Shown here: positions 45,789-55,602 of the stretch, piece after piece
Layout: every line of letters begins with the position of its first letter
Numbering within the stretch: the stretch's first letter is position 1
Assembly (NCBI RefSeq): GCF_000348985.1
Contig: NC_035931.1
Location: 310,001 to 374,000, forward strand
Length of the DNA: 64,000 nt
Origin: Huiozyma naganishii CBS 8797
Taxonomy: Eukaryota; Ascomycota; Saccharomycetes; Saccharomycetales; Saccharomycetaceae
Direction of reading: 5' to 3'
Translations under genes and position numbers: made by a program
Notes under the pieces: model-generated
The model's database searches: none
Told to the model about the DNA's origin: nothing
The model's input: the letters and a program-made list of their open reading frames with translations, nothing else

Positions 45789-46529
45789 CTGGCTGTTAGC
45801 GGTCGTTACCCAGCGGCCCTCAATTGAACACTATAAAAGAGCGTGCAATGTGCTCCTATGGTATGTACTTCTAACTCTAACTCCTTCTACTTTCTACTCT
45901 TGCTCTCAGTTACAGATCACCATGATACATATATGCCTTCTATTCACTGTGCCGTCTGTGGACACTGGGACTCTTCCCATGTCGCGAGATAGACGATCAG
46001 AGGGGAAAAGAAGAGCTAGATCCAAGTCAAACAACCATGAGCGTCCTCATACCGACTAGCGTACCTAACTGTCCGCTGCCCTCTGGAGTGGCCCGCCCCA
46101 ATGCAACAACAGTGACTCTCCCCGGACCGAATGGCACCGTACCGTCGAACCCACCTCTCTGCGAACCACCCAACCAAGAACTCCTACCTACACTTTCCAT
46201 GACCCCAGCGTATTCCAAACAGCTCCTGCATGTATACGGCTTGCCCACCCTTCGGTGGGGCTCCTGCGGGTTGGGAACGGGCAATCTCGTCTCTTCAACT
46301 CGTGCCAGGGCCCTGCTTGCAGGTGTGCAGGTTAGCTAGAACTGGCGCAGGCAGTAATGGATGGTGAGTAATGGGTAGTTGCGATTGTGGGCTGGGGAAT
46401 GACCGGTGGCGTCGCGTGCAGTGTTGGTCCGGGGGGGTCAATGTTTGCGCGTCGCGGTGTGTGACACTTGGGGGCAGCTTAATTGGCCCTGGTCGGTAGC
46501 TGCGCGAGTGGTACATCTCTTTGAATCTC
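45789..46529. other. Long convergent gap, ERG12-YMR209C, 741 bp
   Basis: Unusually long for a convergent pair in this compact window. It holds TATAAAAG (45833-45840), then at 45861 a GTATGT identical to the yeast 5' splice site, CTAAC-like branch sequences, and CTCTCAG ending at 45909. That would be a 49-nt intron with the branch too close to the donor. A 100-codon ORF with good ATG context (46037-46339) and a GC-rich stem-loop (CCCACC paired with GGTGGG, about 46248-46263) follow. No homology recognised. Could be an unannotated RNA, a short gene, or plain spacer. Confidence 0.4.
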
Positions 46530-47894
46530 TCACTGCTTTGTAGATCCTGCTGTTAGTGTCTTGTGGAACTTGTACAGGGCGTAGTAACCTTGGTACAGGG
46601 ACTCGACGTTCGTCAGGTACCCGTTGAGATCGCCGTGGTCGTCGCTGGGCGGGGCGGTTTCTTTCCAACCTCGCGCTGCGAGAAGTCTAGACAGTTCTTG
46701 CGCGGTGAACTGTACTGCCGGCTGCGTGCCGTACTTGAGAGGGCCGACGTTCACCCAGTGGACAGTGTTCGGGCACGCCATGGCCAGGGACTCCACCGAT
46801 GAGACGTACTCGAACACGTTCTGCGCCGTGTCGAGGAAGTACGCGCTCACGACGACGATGCGGCCGGATTGCCTCGGCGTTGAATGGACCCACTCGTTAA
46901 AGTCTCCGCGCACGCACTGCAGGTTGTCCGGTCTGTGGACCCGTACGAGGGGTACTTTGACGCTGCGCATCTGGAGGTTCTTGTCCCACTGGTTAGAGTA
47001 GTAACTTGCAAAGGGCCGCACGGTGACGTCCTCGCCGCTGTGGAACACGAACTCGTTGAACAGGTGCATCAGTAGAGATTGTTCGACGGATACCACTGGC
47101 GTTGAAGCGTGCCGCTTGGCGACCTCGTAGGCGATGTAGCCACAACCGCTCCCGGGGACGACTACAAGGTCATGGGAATTTAGATTCAGTGGGGACAGTT
47201 GCGACTCGATGTACTCGACAAGTGGTTGACTCTCACGGTGTTGGAACTCTGGTGCCCAGTCCCTGCACAAGTGCTGTAGGGCCTCCCCGACGCGCGTGGG
47301 GGACACATCTCCGCCACGGGCCCCAGGGGAACACACCAGTGTTTCGTAGTCCTCGTGCCGGTGATGAGACTCGCCAGTCAATTGTAACCCACCGCTCGGC
47401 AGTATGTCAACTGCAAACCCAAGGCTTTCGCACAGTTGGATGAGGGTTTCTCGACAGGACTCCTCCTTGTTCACCTCGAGCAACTGCTCCAATGCGGACC
47501 GCAATACACGCCACACGACGCTGCCGTTCTCGAGTATCGCACCGTTCACACTGGCGATCTTGTCGAAGTACCCAACCTGTATCAGTTGCTCTCGTTGTTC
47601 CTGCGGTAACGCAATCGTCCTGTCCACTATGACGGCGTTCCCCTTCGCCATGGCCCGCTCATACCGTGCCATCCCGGCCAACGCCCGCTGCAACTCCCTC
47701 AACTCGGTTGTTCCGACACTTCGGTGACCACTAGACAGCACCTGCCACCCGGGGGTCTTCAACAGACCGGGAACCTTCGGGCCAGTGCCCTCGATGAACC
47801 GTGCCACGACCCTCTGGAACAGCGCGCTTCGACGCAACAGGGACAACATCACAAACACAACAGTCGCAGCAACCAGGAACTGTTCTCGCACCAT
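46530..47894 (-). CDS. Putative SAM methyltransferase (YMR209C, N2227-like)
   Basis: Ortholog of uncharacterised YMR209C (about 457 aa; here 454). One N-terminal hydrophobic segment (FLVAATVVFVMLSLL, about residues 6-20) suggests a membrane anchor. The C-terminal half has an N2227/carnosine-methyltransferase-like SAM fold: VVVPGSGCGYIAYEVAKR as motif I, an acidic SVEQS after strand 2, VRGDFNEW, SAYFLDTAQNVFEYV, and WVNVGPLKYG. Substrate unknown. Divergent from MGL2 with a 148-bp shared promoter, and convergent with ERG12 across an unusually long gap. Confidence 0.9.
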   Translation of the reverse strand: MVREQFLVAATVVFVMLSLLRRSALFQRVVARFIEGTGPKVPGLLKTPGWQVLSSGHRSVGTTELRELQRALAGMARYERAMAKGNAVIVDRTIALPQEQREQLIQVGYFDKIASVNGAILENGSVVWRVLRSALEQLLEVNKEESCRETLIQLCESLGFAVDILPSGGLQLTGESHHRHEDYETLVCSPGARGGDVSPTRVGEALQHLCRDWAPEFQHRESQPLVEYIESQLSPLNLNSHDLVVVPGSGCGYIAYEVAKRHASTPVVSVEQSLLMHLFNEFVFHSGEDVTVRPFASYYSNQWDKNLQMRSVKVPLVRVHRPDNLQCVRGDFNEWVHSTPRQSGRIVVVSAYFLDTAQNVFEYVSSVESLAMACPNTVHWVNVGPLKYGTQPAVQFTAQELSRLLAARGWKETAPPSDDHGDLNGYLTNVESLYQGYYALYKFHKTLTAGSTKQ

Positions 47895-48042
47895 TGACAG
47901 ACGTGCTGACGACCGGACGGCAACTGCTCGAGACCAGAACCTTCAAGAACCGGTCCTCGAGGTCCTCTGCGTTATATAATTGCATTGGACCCTTTAACGG
48001 TTCTCGAGGTCTGCAGGTCTCGAGGAGGGCGAAGAGGCAGCA

Positions 48043-49371
48043 ATGACGTTTCAAGAGTGGCTGCCGAACTGTCTGGTGGTACGGCAGGTGCGGTCGTCCA
48101 AGGGTGATGTCGAGTTCGCCGGTGACGGCGGTGAACTGTCCTGGTCAGAGTTGATCGACCACAACGTGAAGCAGTTCAAAGAGGGTGCCATAGACTGGCT
48201 CTCCCCAGTCCTATTCAATGGACACCTGCAGACTGGGTACACCGGGTACAAGGAGTTCAACGAGATCGACGAGGTGCAATACAAGCGGGTTGTCGTGGAA
48301 TACCCGCATGGCGGACAAGGTGCCATCGACTTCGTTGTGACGGAGCCGCTCCCCGAGGGGAAGAAGCGGCCTGATACGCCCGCACCGATGGGGCAGCACC
48401 CGTTCACTAGGCCCCTCGACGAGCAATACCGGTATGCGGCCCCGGGGGACCCGACACTCAGGTCCAGCGATGAGAGCCCGCTGCTGATTATGTGCCATGG
48501 GCTCACGGGCGGGTCCCATGAGAGTTACCTTCGGCCAATGCTCAGCAGGATCACTGGCGACGCATACGGGTTTGAGGCCTGCGTGGTGAACTCCCGTGGG
48601 TGTTGCCAGTCGGCGATCACTACGCCGCAACTTTACAGCGGTGGGTGGACGAACGACCTCAGACACTGCGTCCGCGAGTTGCGTGATAGGTTCCCGAACA
48701 GACCCTTCTACATGATGGGGTTCTCCCTGGGCGCCGCGATTGTTGCTAACTACATCGGCGAGGAGGGGGACCGTTGCGACGTCAAAACGGCCGTCGTCAT
48801 GTCCGCACCTTGGGATATGGTCAAGGGCCAGCAGTTTCTGGACGGGTACCAGTTCGGCAGGAGGATCTACAGCCCTACCCTGTGCAACAACCTCGTCAGG
48901 CTTCTCACGAGACATCTCGGCGTCCTGTTGCAAAGCCCACTGTTCAAACAGAAGTGGGAGGCCAGCAAGGGGAAGTTGCGCACCGTCAAGGACTTCGACG
49001 ACTACTTCACGGGACCCATGTTCGGGTACAGGGACTCCCAGGATTACTACAGGGACGCATCCCCGAGGAATCGCATCCCGGGGATCAGAGTGCCCCTTAT
49101 CGGCATCAACAGTCTCGATGACCCGATCATCGGCGGAAAGTCAATCGTGCCAGAACAAGAGTTACAGGAGAACCCGTACGTGCGTCTCATCCTGACGAAC
49201 ATCGGTGGGCATCTCGGATGGTTCAAGGACGTCAACGGATACAGATGGTACACGGAACCAGTGTGCGAGTACTTCTCCGCGTTCCAGAGGCAAGTGGTTC
49301 TCCCCGGGTTGAAACCAAAGAACACGTACGATGAACTGCATTGCAAGCCGGTCAAGACGTCCTTCTTCTGA
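48043..49371 (+). CDS. MGL2: Monoacylglycerol lipase Mgl2 (EHT1/EEB1 family)
   Basis: Alpha/beta hydrolase of the AB-hydrolase-4 family (YMR210W), active on monoacylglycerols. The 442-aa product (S. cerevisiae 449) has the oxyanion region CHGLTGGSHESYLRP, the nucleophile elbow GFSLGAA with Ser, the conserved DDPIIGGKSIV acid region (Asp), and the catalytic His in NIGGHLGW. SSRG-type motif here reads VNSRGCCQS. GC-rich throughout. Conserved order YMR209C-MGL2-DML1. Confidence 0.95.
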   Translation: MTFQEWLPNCLVVRQVRSSKGDVEFAGDGGELSWSELIDHNVKQFKEGAIDWLSPVLFNGHLQTGYTGYKEFNEIDEVQYKRVVVEYPHGGQGAIDFVVTEPLPEGKKRPDTPAPMGQHPFTRPLDEQYRYAAPGDPTLRSSDESPLLIMCHGLTGGSHESYLRPMLSRITGDAYGFEACVVNSRGCCQSAITTPQLYSGGWTNDLRHCVRELRDRFPNRPFYMMGFSLGAAIVANYIGEEGDRCDVKTAVVMSAPWDMVKGQQFLDGYQFGRRIYSPTLCNNLVRLLTRHLGVLLQSPLFKQKWEASKGKLRTVKDFDDYFTGPMFGYRDSQDYYRDASPRNRIPGIRVPLIGINSLDDPIIGGKSIVPEQELQENPYVRLILTNIGGHLGWFKDVNGYRWYTEPVCEYFSAFQRQVVLPGLKPKNTYDELHCKPVKTSFF

Positions 49372-49486
49372 CGCTCATCGCGCCCTCGACGAGTACTCAT
49401 TACGTAGAAGACATTAATGTATATAACATCCACTAACTTGCTCACAGAAACGATGAGACAACTGAGCAGAGGTGTGTGTCGCTACA

Positions 49487-50902
49487 ATGCACGAGATCGT
49501 CACCGTCTCAGTGTCTCACAGGGCGAACCACTTGACGACACAGTTCTTCAATGGGCAAGAGCAGGCGCTGTACGCTGAGGACCCGCTCCGGCAGGTCGAT
49601 AAAGAAGTGGTGCTCAACGGGAGTGTCGACCGGATCGCGCGGACTGTGTCCTACACGCCGCGAGCACTGTTGTGGGAGGCCTTGAACGGGTTTGGAGCGC
49701 TCGGGACGCATCAGTACGATGCTGACCCAGTGGATTACTTTGATGAACAAGGTGGAGCACGCCTCACGGCGGGCCAATTGGTCCAGACGAGGGAGAGGTT
49801 GCCACGGTCGAAGTACCAGCTGGCATTGGATGCCGGTGAGGAGCTGCCGCGGCTCAGCAGATCGGACACGAGGTACTGGTCAGACTACAACAAGATGATA
49901 TACGCGCCGCTGAGCTTCAATTCTTTGAAGAACTGGTCCCACGACGTCGAAGAACCGAACATACCGTGCTTCCATAACTTGAAACAACGGAGATTCGACC
50001 TCTTCGAGCAAGGCAGAGAGGAGTTTGGCCTCGTGGGGGGCGATTTCCTCGACGACGGGTTCCGGTTGATGCTGGAGCAGTGCAACACGTTGCAAGGTGT
50101 CAACCTCATCACCGATCTGGATAGTGGATGGGGTGGGTTTTCGGCAGAACTTCTGGAACACATCAGGGATGACTTGCCCAAATCGACCATCTTCTCCTGG
50201 GGGTTCAATGAACCGGATGCGTTCACGGATGGTACCAAGAGAGGCGGTGTCGCCAATAAATTGAGAAGTACACTAGCGTTAAGAGGTGAGGCGGACTTGT
50301 TCTTCCCCTTGTACGCTGACGTCAACCACTTTTCTAACTGGGAGATTGGGGGAATGCATTGTCGGTTGTTAGATACCGTTGTATCGCTGTCCTCCCAGCA
50401 GAACAGGGAAAATAAGAGGTACATGACACATCTGGTCAACGCTTTAACGGACGGCGACAGATCAAGAAATATCGTATCGACCATGAACGACACGGAGAAT
50501 GACTACTCTTACCATACAAGGGTAAGACCCTTCGACAAAGCATCCTGCGCAGAAAGAGAATACCATGAATTCTCATACTGCTCCATCAGCAGAAGCCCAG
50601 CACAAGAGGACCAATCCTCGGAGCCTGAAAATAAGTATAGAGGTGTTCGCGAGTTAAGGACGTTTGAGTACAGCCCGTCGGACACAATCCCCGAACAGTT
50701 CAACTCAGATTTAACGAGCACAGTAAAACTTGCAGTCACGGAAAAGTCAAGAGACCTGTTTAAGCACTGGTACGACTACACGAGTAGGTACATCAAGTTC
50801 AACGACGACCGCGAAGAACTGAAAGACGATACCATGTCTCTTGCAGCAGCATACGAACACGGTTGGTTCGATGATGGAGACTCCGGCGACGATGATGCAT
50901 AA
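49487..50902 (+). CDS. DML1: Dml1/Misato, mitochondrial inheritance protein
   Basis: Essential tubulin/misato-family protein required for mtDNA inheritance in S. cerevisiae. The ATG at 49487 (MHEIVTVSVSHRANHLTTQF) matches the family start and gives 471 aa (S. cerevisiae 475); a GTG at 49472 is in frame but unlikely. Misato segment: NHLTTQFFN, SDYQLALD-equivalent SKYQLALDAG, YWSDYNKMIYAP. Tubulin-like segment: QGVNLITDLDSGWGGFSAELLEHIRDD. Acidic C-terminus DDGDSGDDDA. An out-of-frame ATG at 49453 overlaps the start and would matter only if the 5' leader is long. Confidence 0.95.
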   Translation: MHEIVTVSVSHRANHLTTQFFNGQEQALYAEDPLRQVDKEVVLNGSVDRIARTVSYTPRALLWEALNGFGALGTHQYDADPVDYFDEQGGARLTAGQLVQTRERLPRSKYQLALDAGEELPRLSRSDTRYWSDYNKMIYAPLSFNSLKNWSHDVEEPNIPCFHNLKQRRFDLFEQGREEFGLVGGDFLDDGFRLMLEQCNTLQGVNLITDLDSGWGGFSAELLEHIRDDLPKSTIFSWGFNEPDAFTDGTKRGGVANKLRSTLALRGEADLFFPLYADVNHFSNWEIGGMHCRLLDTVVSLSSQQNRENKRYMTHLVNALTDGDRSRNIVSTMNDTENDYSYHTRVRPFDKASCAEREYHEFSYCSISRSPAQEDQSSEPENKYRGVRELRTFEYSPSDTIPEQFNSDLTSTVKLAVTEKSRDLFKHWYDYTSRYIKFNDDREELKDDTMSLAAAYEHGWFDDGDSGDDDA

Positions 50903-51017
50903 TATCCCCGTCCATATATAACAGTCATTTCATAACGTTACACAGATCGACTCGATCGATCAAATGTCAAATTAATCGTTCTATAAAAGTTGTATACGTA
51001 TATACTCACATCTCCCA

Positions 51018-53444
51018 TCATGCCGTGGAAAACATCATTCCTCTGTTGCTCGGAGACACCATCGCCTGCTCGGCGTCTGTAAACTTATCATCCTCATTAT
51101 CATTGCTGCCCGTAACGTCACCATTACCATTGTTATTGGCGGGAGTCTTGTCGTCGGTTCCATTTGAATCATTCAAGTTTTCCTCCTTGAGCAAGGCCAT
51201 TAGAGATTTCCGATGGTCGATCTTATCCCCCAAGGGAGGTCTTAGTTTCACAGATTGCGCCCTAGCGATGTCTATCTTATCCAGCCCAACAATGTCTTCC
51301 TCATCAGGGTCTTGCATACCTTCCCTCTCACTCTCACCTATGTTGCTCTTCAACTCGCTCAACAAAAAGGTAATGTTAGTGACAGCCGATTTCACCGACT
51401 GTGAGCCACGCACAGACGAGCTCCTCATAGGGTGCCTTGAACCGTTCCTCCTGGATCTCAAAGCGTTTTTCAGATCGCTAACCTTTGGTGCTCTTGCCGC
51501 ATCCATCTTCCATGATCTTGCGTCGTCCGAAACGAGTCGGTATACACTGTGCTTTGGACCAACAACCCCGTTGTTAGTAAATTTGGTCATTTTATCTGAT
51601 TGTATGTCTCTTGTCAACAAACTATTGGCGAAGTTTGTCTTGTTGACGGGCACAGCCTCGACTAGCTCTTCCTGCGATTGTAACATCTGGTTACGGTTCG
51701 AAGGGTAAAGCTCAGTCGTCGAGGTGGCGGCCGATATCGCATGTCCGAGAGATAGTAAGATTTTGGAACCCGCTTCACTGTAAGGGTTAGATCCCGGGTC
51801 AGAGTAATAGTTTATTAAGTCTGCTCTAGTGAATAGTTCTCGTCTCTCCTGTTTAAACTCTACTTGACTCTGATAATCCTTCAATTTAAGGAACTTTGCC
51901 GCTTGAGTATGATATAAGTAGTACATCTCGTCTGGTTCCATGTCATCTTCTAGCACATAACTGAGACCACCAAGGAGCGCATACTTCCCATATTTGACAA
52001 ATATTTGCTTGACAAACATCTTCCGCAAACTATAATCATCCATGTGCTTGGCTGCCGAAAATAACTTGACAAAAGAAGTAGGGCTAGGATGTTGCTGTGT
52101 GTCAAGCAGGTCAAGTAACCCAAATACTGCGTTTCCCATATAGGGGGCCAGCTCGTGGAGAAGTTCCAGCGTGCTGAACGGTTTAGAGCTATATTTGATG
52201 ATTTCTTCCACGTCCCTAACAAGTATCCCCTTCTTTGCCTCCTCTGTTGGTTTTGAAGCCTTCAATCTGAGCAGAATTTCGTACACAATGTCAAAAGCCT
52301 GCCCTTGATAATATGATTTCATGTTCAGATCTCTTATCGTGGCGCAACACTCAGCGACCAAATCTGGTCTGGTTAAGTTATCCATTTGAAACTGTAGAAT
52401 TTTTTTCAAAACGTCCAGTACACTTAACCCAATGATACTGACGTCCGAGATCAACAGGGAAGAGATCAGTTTCAGAACAGTTGTTGGGGCTGCCTCTACG
52501 TCGGGAGAATCTTTGCCTTGCACCCGATTCAGTTGGCGAATCAGGAGTAAAATTACAATGTACCTTAACTGAACCGGTATCCTATTACAGACGAACGCGA
52601 GTAGCTCTTTGTTTGGAGTGATCAGTAACCGTTCCACCAATGCTCTTATCGATAGCGTAAGCTTGTCTGTCTCGTCCGTGTTGAAAAATGATTGCAGCAC
52701 TGTAAATTCTAAGCTGTCTTCACTGACATCCTCCATATCCGCCCCCATTGGCCGTGTTTGGATCCTGCTGAGTCTCCTAGCTAGGTTTTGTTGAGCAGGG
52801 TCGCTCAGGGATTCAAATTTGAATTTCGGGTTGCGTTCTTGGAACTTCACAAGGGTGAATGTGACCGCCGTTTGGATGTAATGGTTTGCCTGCGGATTGC
52901 TTGCCAGATTCTTCGTAATTGATATAGCGTTGCAGCACTTGAGCAGTAGATCGTCCTGGTGAATTTTGTTCTGGACCACCTCAAAGAACATGTCCACAAA
53001 CTGAGAATAATGCTTAACAAACCCGGAGTCCCCGTTAAGAAGAGCGCTGTCGACGTTTGCGCATATATTACCAAATGTCAACTCGAGCAACTCGAGTAAA
53101 GACACGTCGTTGTTAAAATTGGTATTGGACAAGATAGCCAACATGATGTGGAAGAAATCCTTAATGAACACGTTCAAGTTCTCCTTGCAACTGACAACAA
53201 TCTTGCTCATAATCTCAAGGGTCACAGCAACGTTCCCAACCCGTCTCCTGTGCATATCTTGTGAGTTCTTCTTGATCAAGTACGAACTGACTTTCTCCAG
53301 CTTGCTCCGTCTGGAATTGACGTAGTAAAGAAGATACGATGTCTCAGAAGACTTCGACTTCTTATCTGTGATGTTGTTCCCAGGCGGATAGCACTGGTTC
53401 ACCAGTCTCTGGTGCTTCGGTAAGAAAATAAATCTCATCTGCAT
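51018..53444 (-). CDS. EFR3: Efr3, PI4-kinase Stt4 membrane anchor
   Basis: Peripheral plasma-membrane protein that, with Ypp1, holds the PI4-kinase Stt4 at PIK patches. The 808-aa product (S. cerevisiae 782) is an alpha-helical ARM/HEAT-type repeat protein. The conserved N-terminus (FLPKHQRLVNQCYPPG) includes a candidate palmitoylated Cys, followed by YLLYYVNSRRSKLEKVS. Conserved C-terminal motifs are DARSWKMDAARAPKVSDLK, then RGSQSVKS and DPDEEDIVGLDKIDIAR. Met3 (53438), not Met1, aligns with the S. cerevisiae start, so either ATG may be used. Divergent from CEF1. Confidence 0.96.
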   Translation of the reverse strand: MQMRFIFLPKHQRLVNQCYPPGNNITDKKSKSSETSYLLYYVNSRRSKLEKVSSYLIKKNSQDMHRRRVGNVAVTLEIMSKIVVSCKENLNVFIKDFFHIMLAILSNTNFNNDVSLLELLELTFGNICANVDSALLNGDSGFVKHYSQFVDMFFEVVQNKIHQDDLLLKCCNAISITKNLASNPQANHYIQTAVTFTLVKFQERNPKFKFESLSDPAQQNLARRLSRIQTRPMGADMEDVSEDSLEFTVLQSFFNTDETDKLTLSIRALVERLLITPNKELLAFVCNRIPVQLRYIVILLLIRQLNRVQGKDSPDVEAAPTTVLKLISSLLISDVSIIGLSVLDVLKKILQFQMDNLTRPDLVAECCATIRDLNMKSYYQGQAFDIVYEILLRLKASKPTEEAKKGILVRDVEEIIKYSSKPFSTLELLHELAPYMGNAVFGLLDLLDTQQHPSPTSFVKLFSAAKHMDDYSLRKMFVKQIFVKYGKYALLGGLSYVLEDDMEPDEMYYLYHTQAAKFLKLKDYQSQVEFKQERRELFTRADLINYYSDPGSNPYSEAGSKILLSLGHAISAATSTTELYPSNRNQMLQSQEELVEAVPVNKTNFANSLLTRDIQSDKMTKFTNNGVVGPKHSVYRLVSDDARSWKMDAARAPKVSDLKNALRSRRNGSRHPMRSSSVRGSQSVKSAVTNITFLLSELKSNIGESEREGMQDPDEEDIVGLDKIDIARAQSVKLRPPLGDKIDHRKSLMALLKEENLNDSNGTDDKTPANNNGNGDVTGSNDNEDDKFTDAEQAMVSPSNRGMMFSTA

Positions 53445-53829
53445 GATGTCCGCGGGTGTCTTGCTCTATTGAAAGATTCAATTACAATCAACCCAGTTAA
53501 AAAACTCCTGACAGATTTTCCTCTGTCTCTGCCTGTCCCCACTAAACCAGTACACTGCCAACAATCACAAACCCACCCTCAGTTTGCCAATTTTGAACTG
53601 CTGATGAACAACTCACTCTGTTGTTTTCACTTCTTCAAAGTGCAGTATTTTTTTTTTAAGTCTTGAAATTTCGATGTAAATCTTGAACAGTTCGATGTCA
53701 AGAGAGGTTTGGTCTTCTGATCATGGAAACGAGTCGGTTAAGGTCGATAGGAATTAAGCGAAACTGGTAGGTTATCCCTCTATTTTTACCTCTTTTATAC
53801 CCTTTTTCCCTTCTTTTGGGTTACTTTGA
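53445..53829. other. Divergent EFR3-CEF1 promoter region, 385 bp
   Basis: Holds a T-run (about 53648-53657) and an imperfect 20-bp-period direct repeat (TCTTGAA..TTCGATGT twice, 53661-53698). Pyrimidine-rich sequence lies just before CEF1. No gene seen. Confidence 0.5.
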
Positions 53830-55602
53830 ATGCCTCCAGTGCCAGTGTACGTGAAGGGCGGTGCTTGGTCCAACCTAGAGGACCAGATTCTCACAGCAGC
53901 GGTGCAAAAGTATGGCCCACATCAATGGAGCAAGATTGCTTCACTGCTGCAGAAGAAGTCCGCACGGCAGTGTGATATTCGGTGGAACGAGTACCTCAAG
54001 CCGTCTTTGAATCTGTCCGAGTTCTCCAGGGCTGAGGATCGCATGCTGTTGGACTTGGCGAGGCGATTGCCCAACCAGTGGAGAACTATAGCCGAGAAGC
54101 TCGGTAGGACTGCACAGTCTTCTATTGAAAGATACAATGCATTGATGGCGGAGCCGCAGGATCTGGGCCCAGAAGGTGCGCTTAACAGAGTGCAGGCGAC
54201 ACCGTTGGACTTCAAAGTTGGGGACTTGAACCCGGTGGCAGATACCCAGGCGGCCATACCGGACAAAGATGATTTGGACGACGACGAGAGAGCGATGCTG
54301 GCGGAGGCGAAGGCGCGGCTGCTGAGCACACAGGGGAAGAAGGCCACGCGGAAGGTCAAGGAGAGGTTGTTGGAAGAGTCGAAGCAGATTGCGAAGTTGC
54401 AGCATGATCGAGAGTTGAAGCAGGCTGGTAGGGCGGCCAAGATAAAGCAGGGCAAGAAGAAGCGGTACGCGACAGAGATAGACTACAATGCAGACATACC
54501 GTACCAGCAGAACCCTTTACCAGGTATATATGACATAAGAGAGGAAACTGAGAGAACCTTGCGGGAACTGGCTAAATTTGAGAGTAATGTAGATAAAAGA
54601 GGACTGAAGGAGAAGGCTTCATATAAGGAGTCACCGGACAGGGCAGCCAAACCCAGGAAGGACACTAAGGGTACGGATGATGCGAAACCGCCGTTGTCGA
54701 CTAGTGAATTAAAACCAACACTACCACCAACGTTGGTTTTATCTCCACCAGGCGGCCACAAAGGCAATGGACCAGGCGATGAGCAAAGTATAACGCTTTA
54801 TAGACAGCAGATCATACAGAATCAGTCCCTCGGTTCCGTACTGAACAAGTCAGATGATGTAGCGGCGGGAGACACAACTACGGTACCCTTTGCAGTAGAA
54901 CTCGATACGAGACGCAAGCATGACGAGTTTGCTACGATGGTTAGGAAACGACAGATTGCCCAACTGTTCGAGATGCTCCCCCCCCCATTAAACGATTTTG
55001 AGATCGAGTTAGAAAGCGACGACTCTGGCGAGGAACAGGAGAGTGAGGACGATGACGGCAATAATAATACCTCGGATGAGAGGCGACAGGAGGTCACTGC
55101 GCCTCTTACAACGCGCGCCATCTTAGCACTCCCCTGTCTCCTCCACGAGGGTCTCCCTGCCCCGCCGGCCATCGAACGTCCCCTGAACGAGTACGACAGG
55201 ACCTACAACGAGTTACTCCTTACATCCTTAGAACAGAACGATTACGAGGTGGACACCAAGTTACTCGCATATTTCGACACAGTGGAACAAAGAATACGAA
55301 GTTTGAACGGATCAAGTAACCCAGAGGAGCATCAGCAGCGTCTCCTGGGACCCCTACACACTACCACTGCAACGACACGAGAACAGCTCGTGTCCTCGAT
55401 CCGTGCGAAACAAAAGAATATTGCTGAGTTACAGGCAGAGTTAAACTACGTCACGCCACTGATACAACAGAACAAGGCACTATCGCAACAACTATGTGGG
55501 GACCTACTCCCACACTGGCGGAAACTCCGCCAGGAGTACTCCGTTCAGTATCGCCTCTACATGCAAGAAACCCGAGGCCGAAAGAAGCCAAGGACGAACT
55601 AA
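53830..55602 (+). CDS. CEF1: Splicing factor Cef1 (CDC5-like, NTC subunit)
   Basis: Essential Prp19-complex component for spliceosome activation. Length 590 aa, the same as S. cerevisiae. Two N-terminal Myb/SANT repeats (about 8-105: GGAWSNLEDQIL, QWSKIASLLQKKSARQC, WNEYLKP; then AEDRMLLDLARRLPNQWRTIA) are followed by the conserved DLDDDERAMLAEAKARL and ARLLSTQGKKATRK region, an acidic middle (SDDSGEEQESEDDDGN) and a helical C-terminus. Conserved gene order EFR3-CEF1; SCJ1 (YMR214W) that should follow is absent. Confidence 0.96.
   Translation: MPPVPVYVKGGAWSNLEDQILTAAVQKYGPHQWSKIASLLQKKSARQCDIRWNEYLKPSLNLSEFSRAEDRMLLDLARRLPNQWRTIAEKLGRTAQSSIERYNALMAEPQDLGPEGALNRVQATPLDFKVGDLNPVADTQAAIPDKDDLDDDERAMLAEAKARLLSTQGKKATRKVKERLLEESKQIAKLQHDRELKQAGRAAKIKQGKKKRYATEIDYNADIPYQQNPLPGIYDIREETERTLRELAKFESNVDKRGLKEKASYKESPDRAAKPRKDTKGTDDAKPPLSTSELKPTLPPTLVLSPPGGHKGNGPGDEQSITLYRQQIIQNQSLGSVLNKSDDVAAGDTTTVPFAVELDTRRKHDEFATMVRKRQIAQLFEMLPPPLNDFEIELESDDSGEEQESEDDDGNNNTSDERRQEVTAPLTTRAILALPCLLHEGLPAPPAIERPLNEYDRTYNELLLTSLEQNDYEVDTKLLAYFDTVEQRIRSLNGSSNPEEHQQRLLGPLHTTTATTREQLVSSIRAKQKNIAELQAELNYVTPLIQQNKALSQQLCGDLLPHWRKLRQEYSVQYRLYMQETRGRKKPRTN

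Noticed and set aside
46037..46339. 100-codon ORF in the ERG12-YMR209C gap
   Set aside because: Not called as a gene: in GC-rich DNA such ORFs arise by chance, and no domain, signal peptide or homolog is recognised. Reported only as part of the gap.
53661..53698. Imperfect 20-bp direct repeat upstream of CEF1 as a transposon or LTR remnant
   Set aside because: Too short, no terminal inverted repeats or target duplication; kept only as a note on the spacer.
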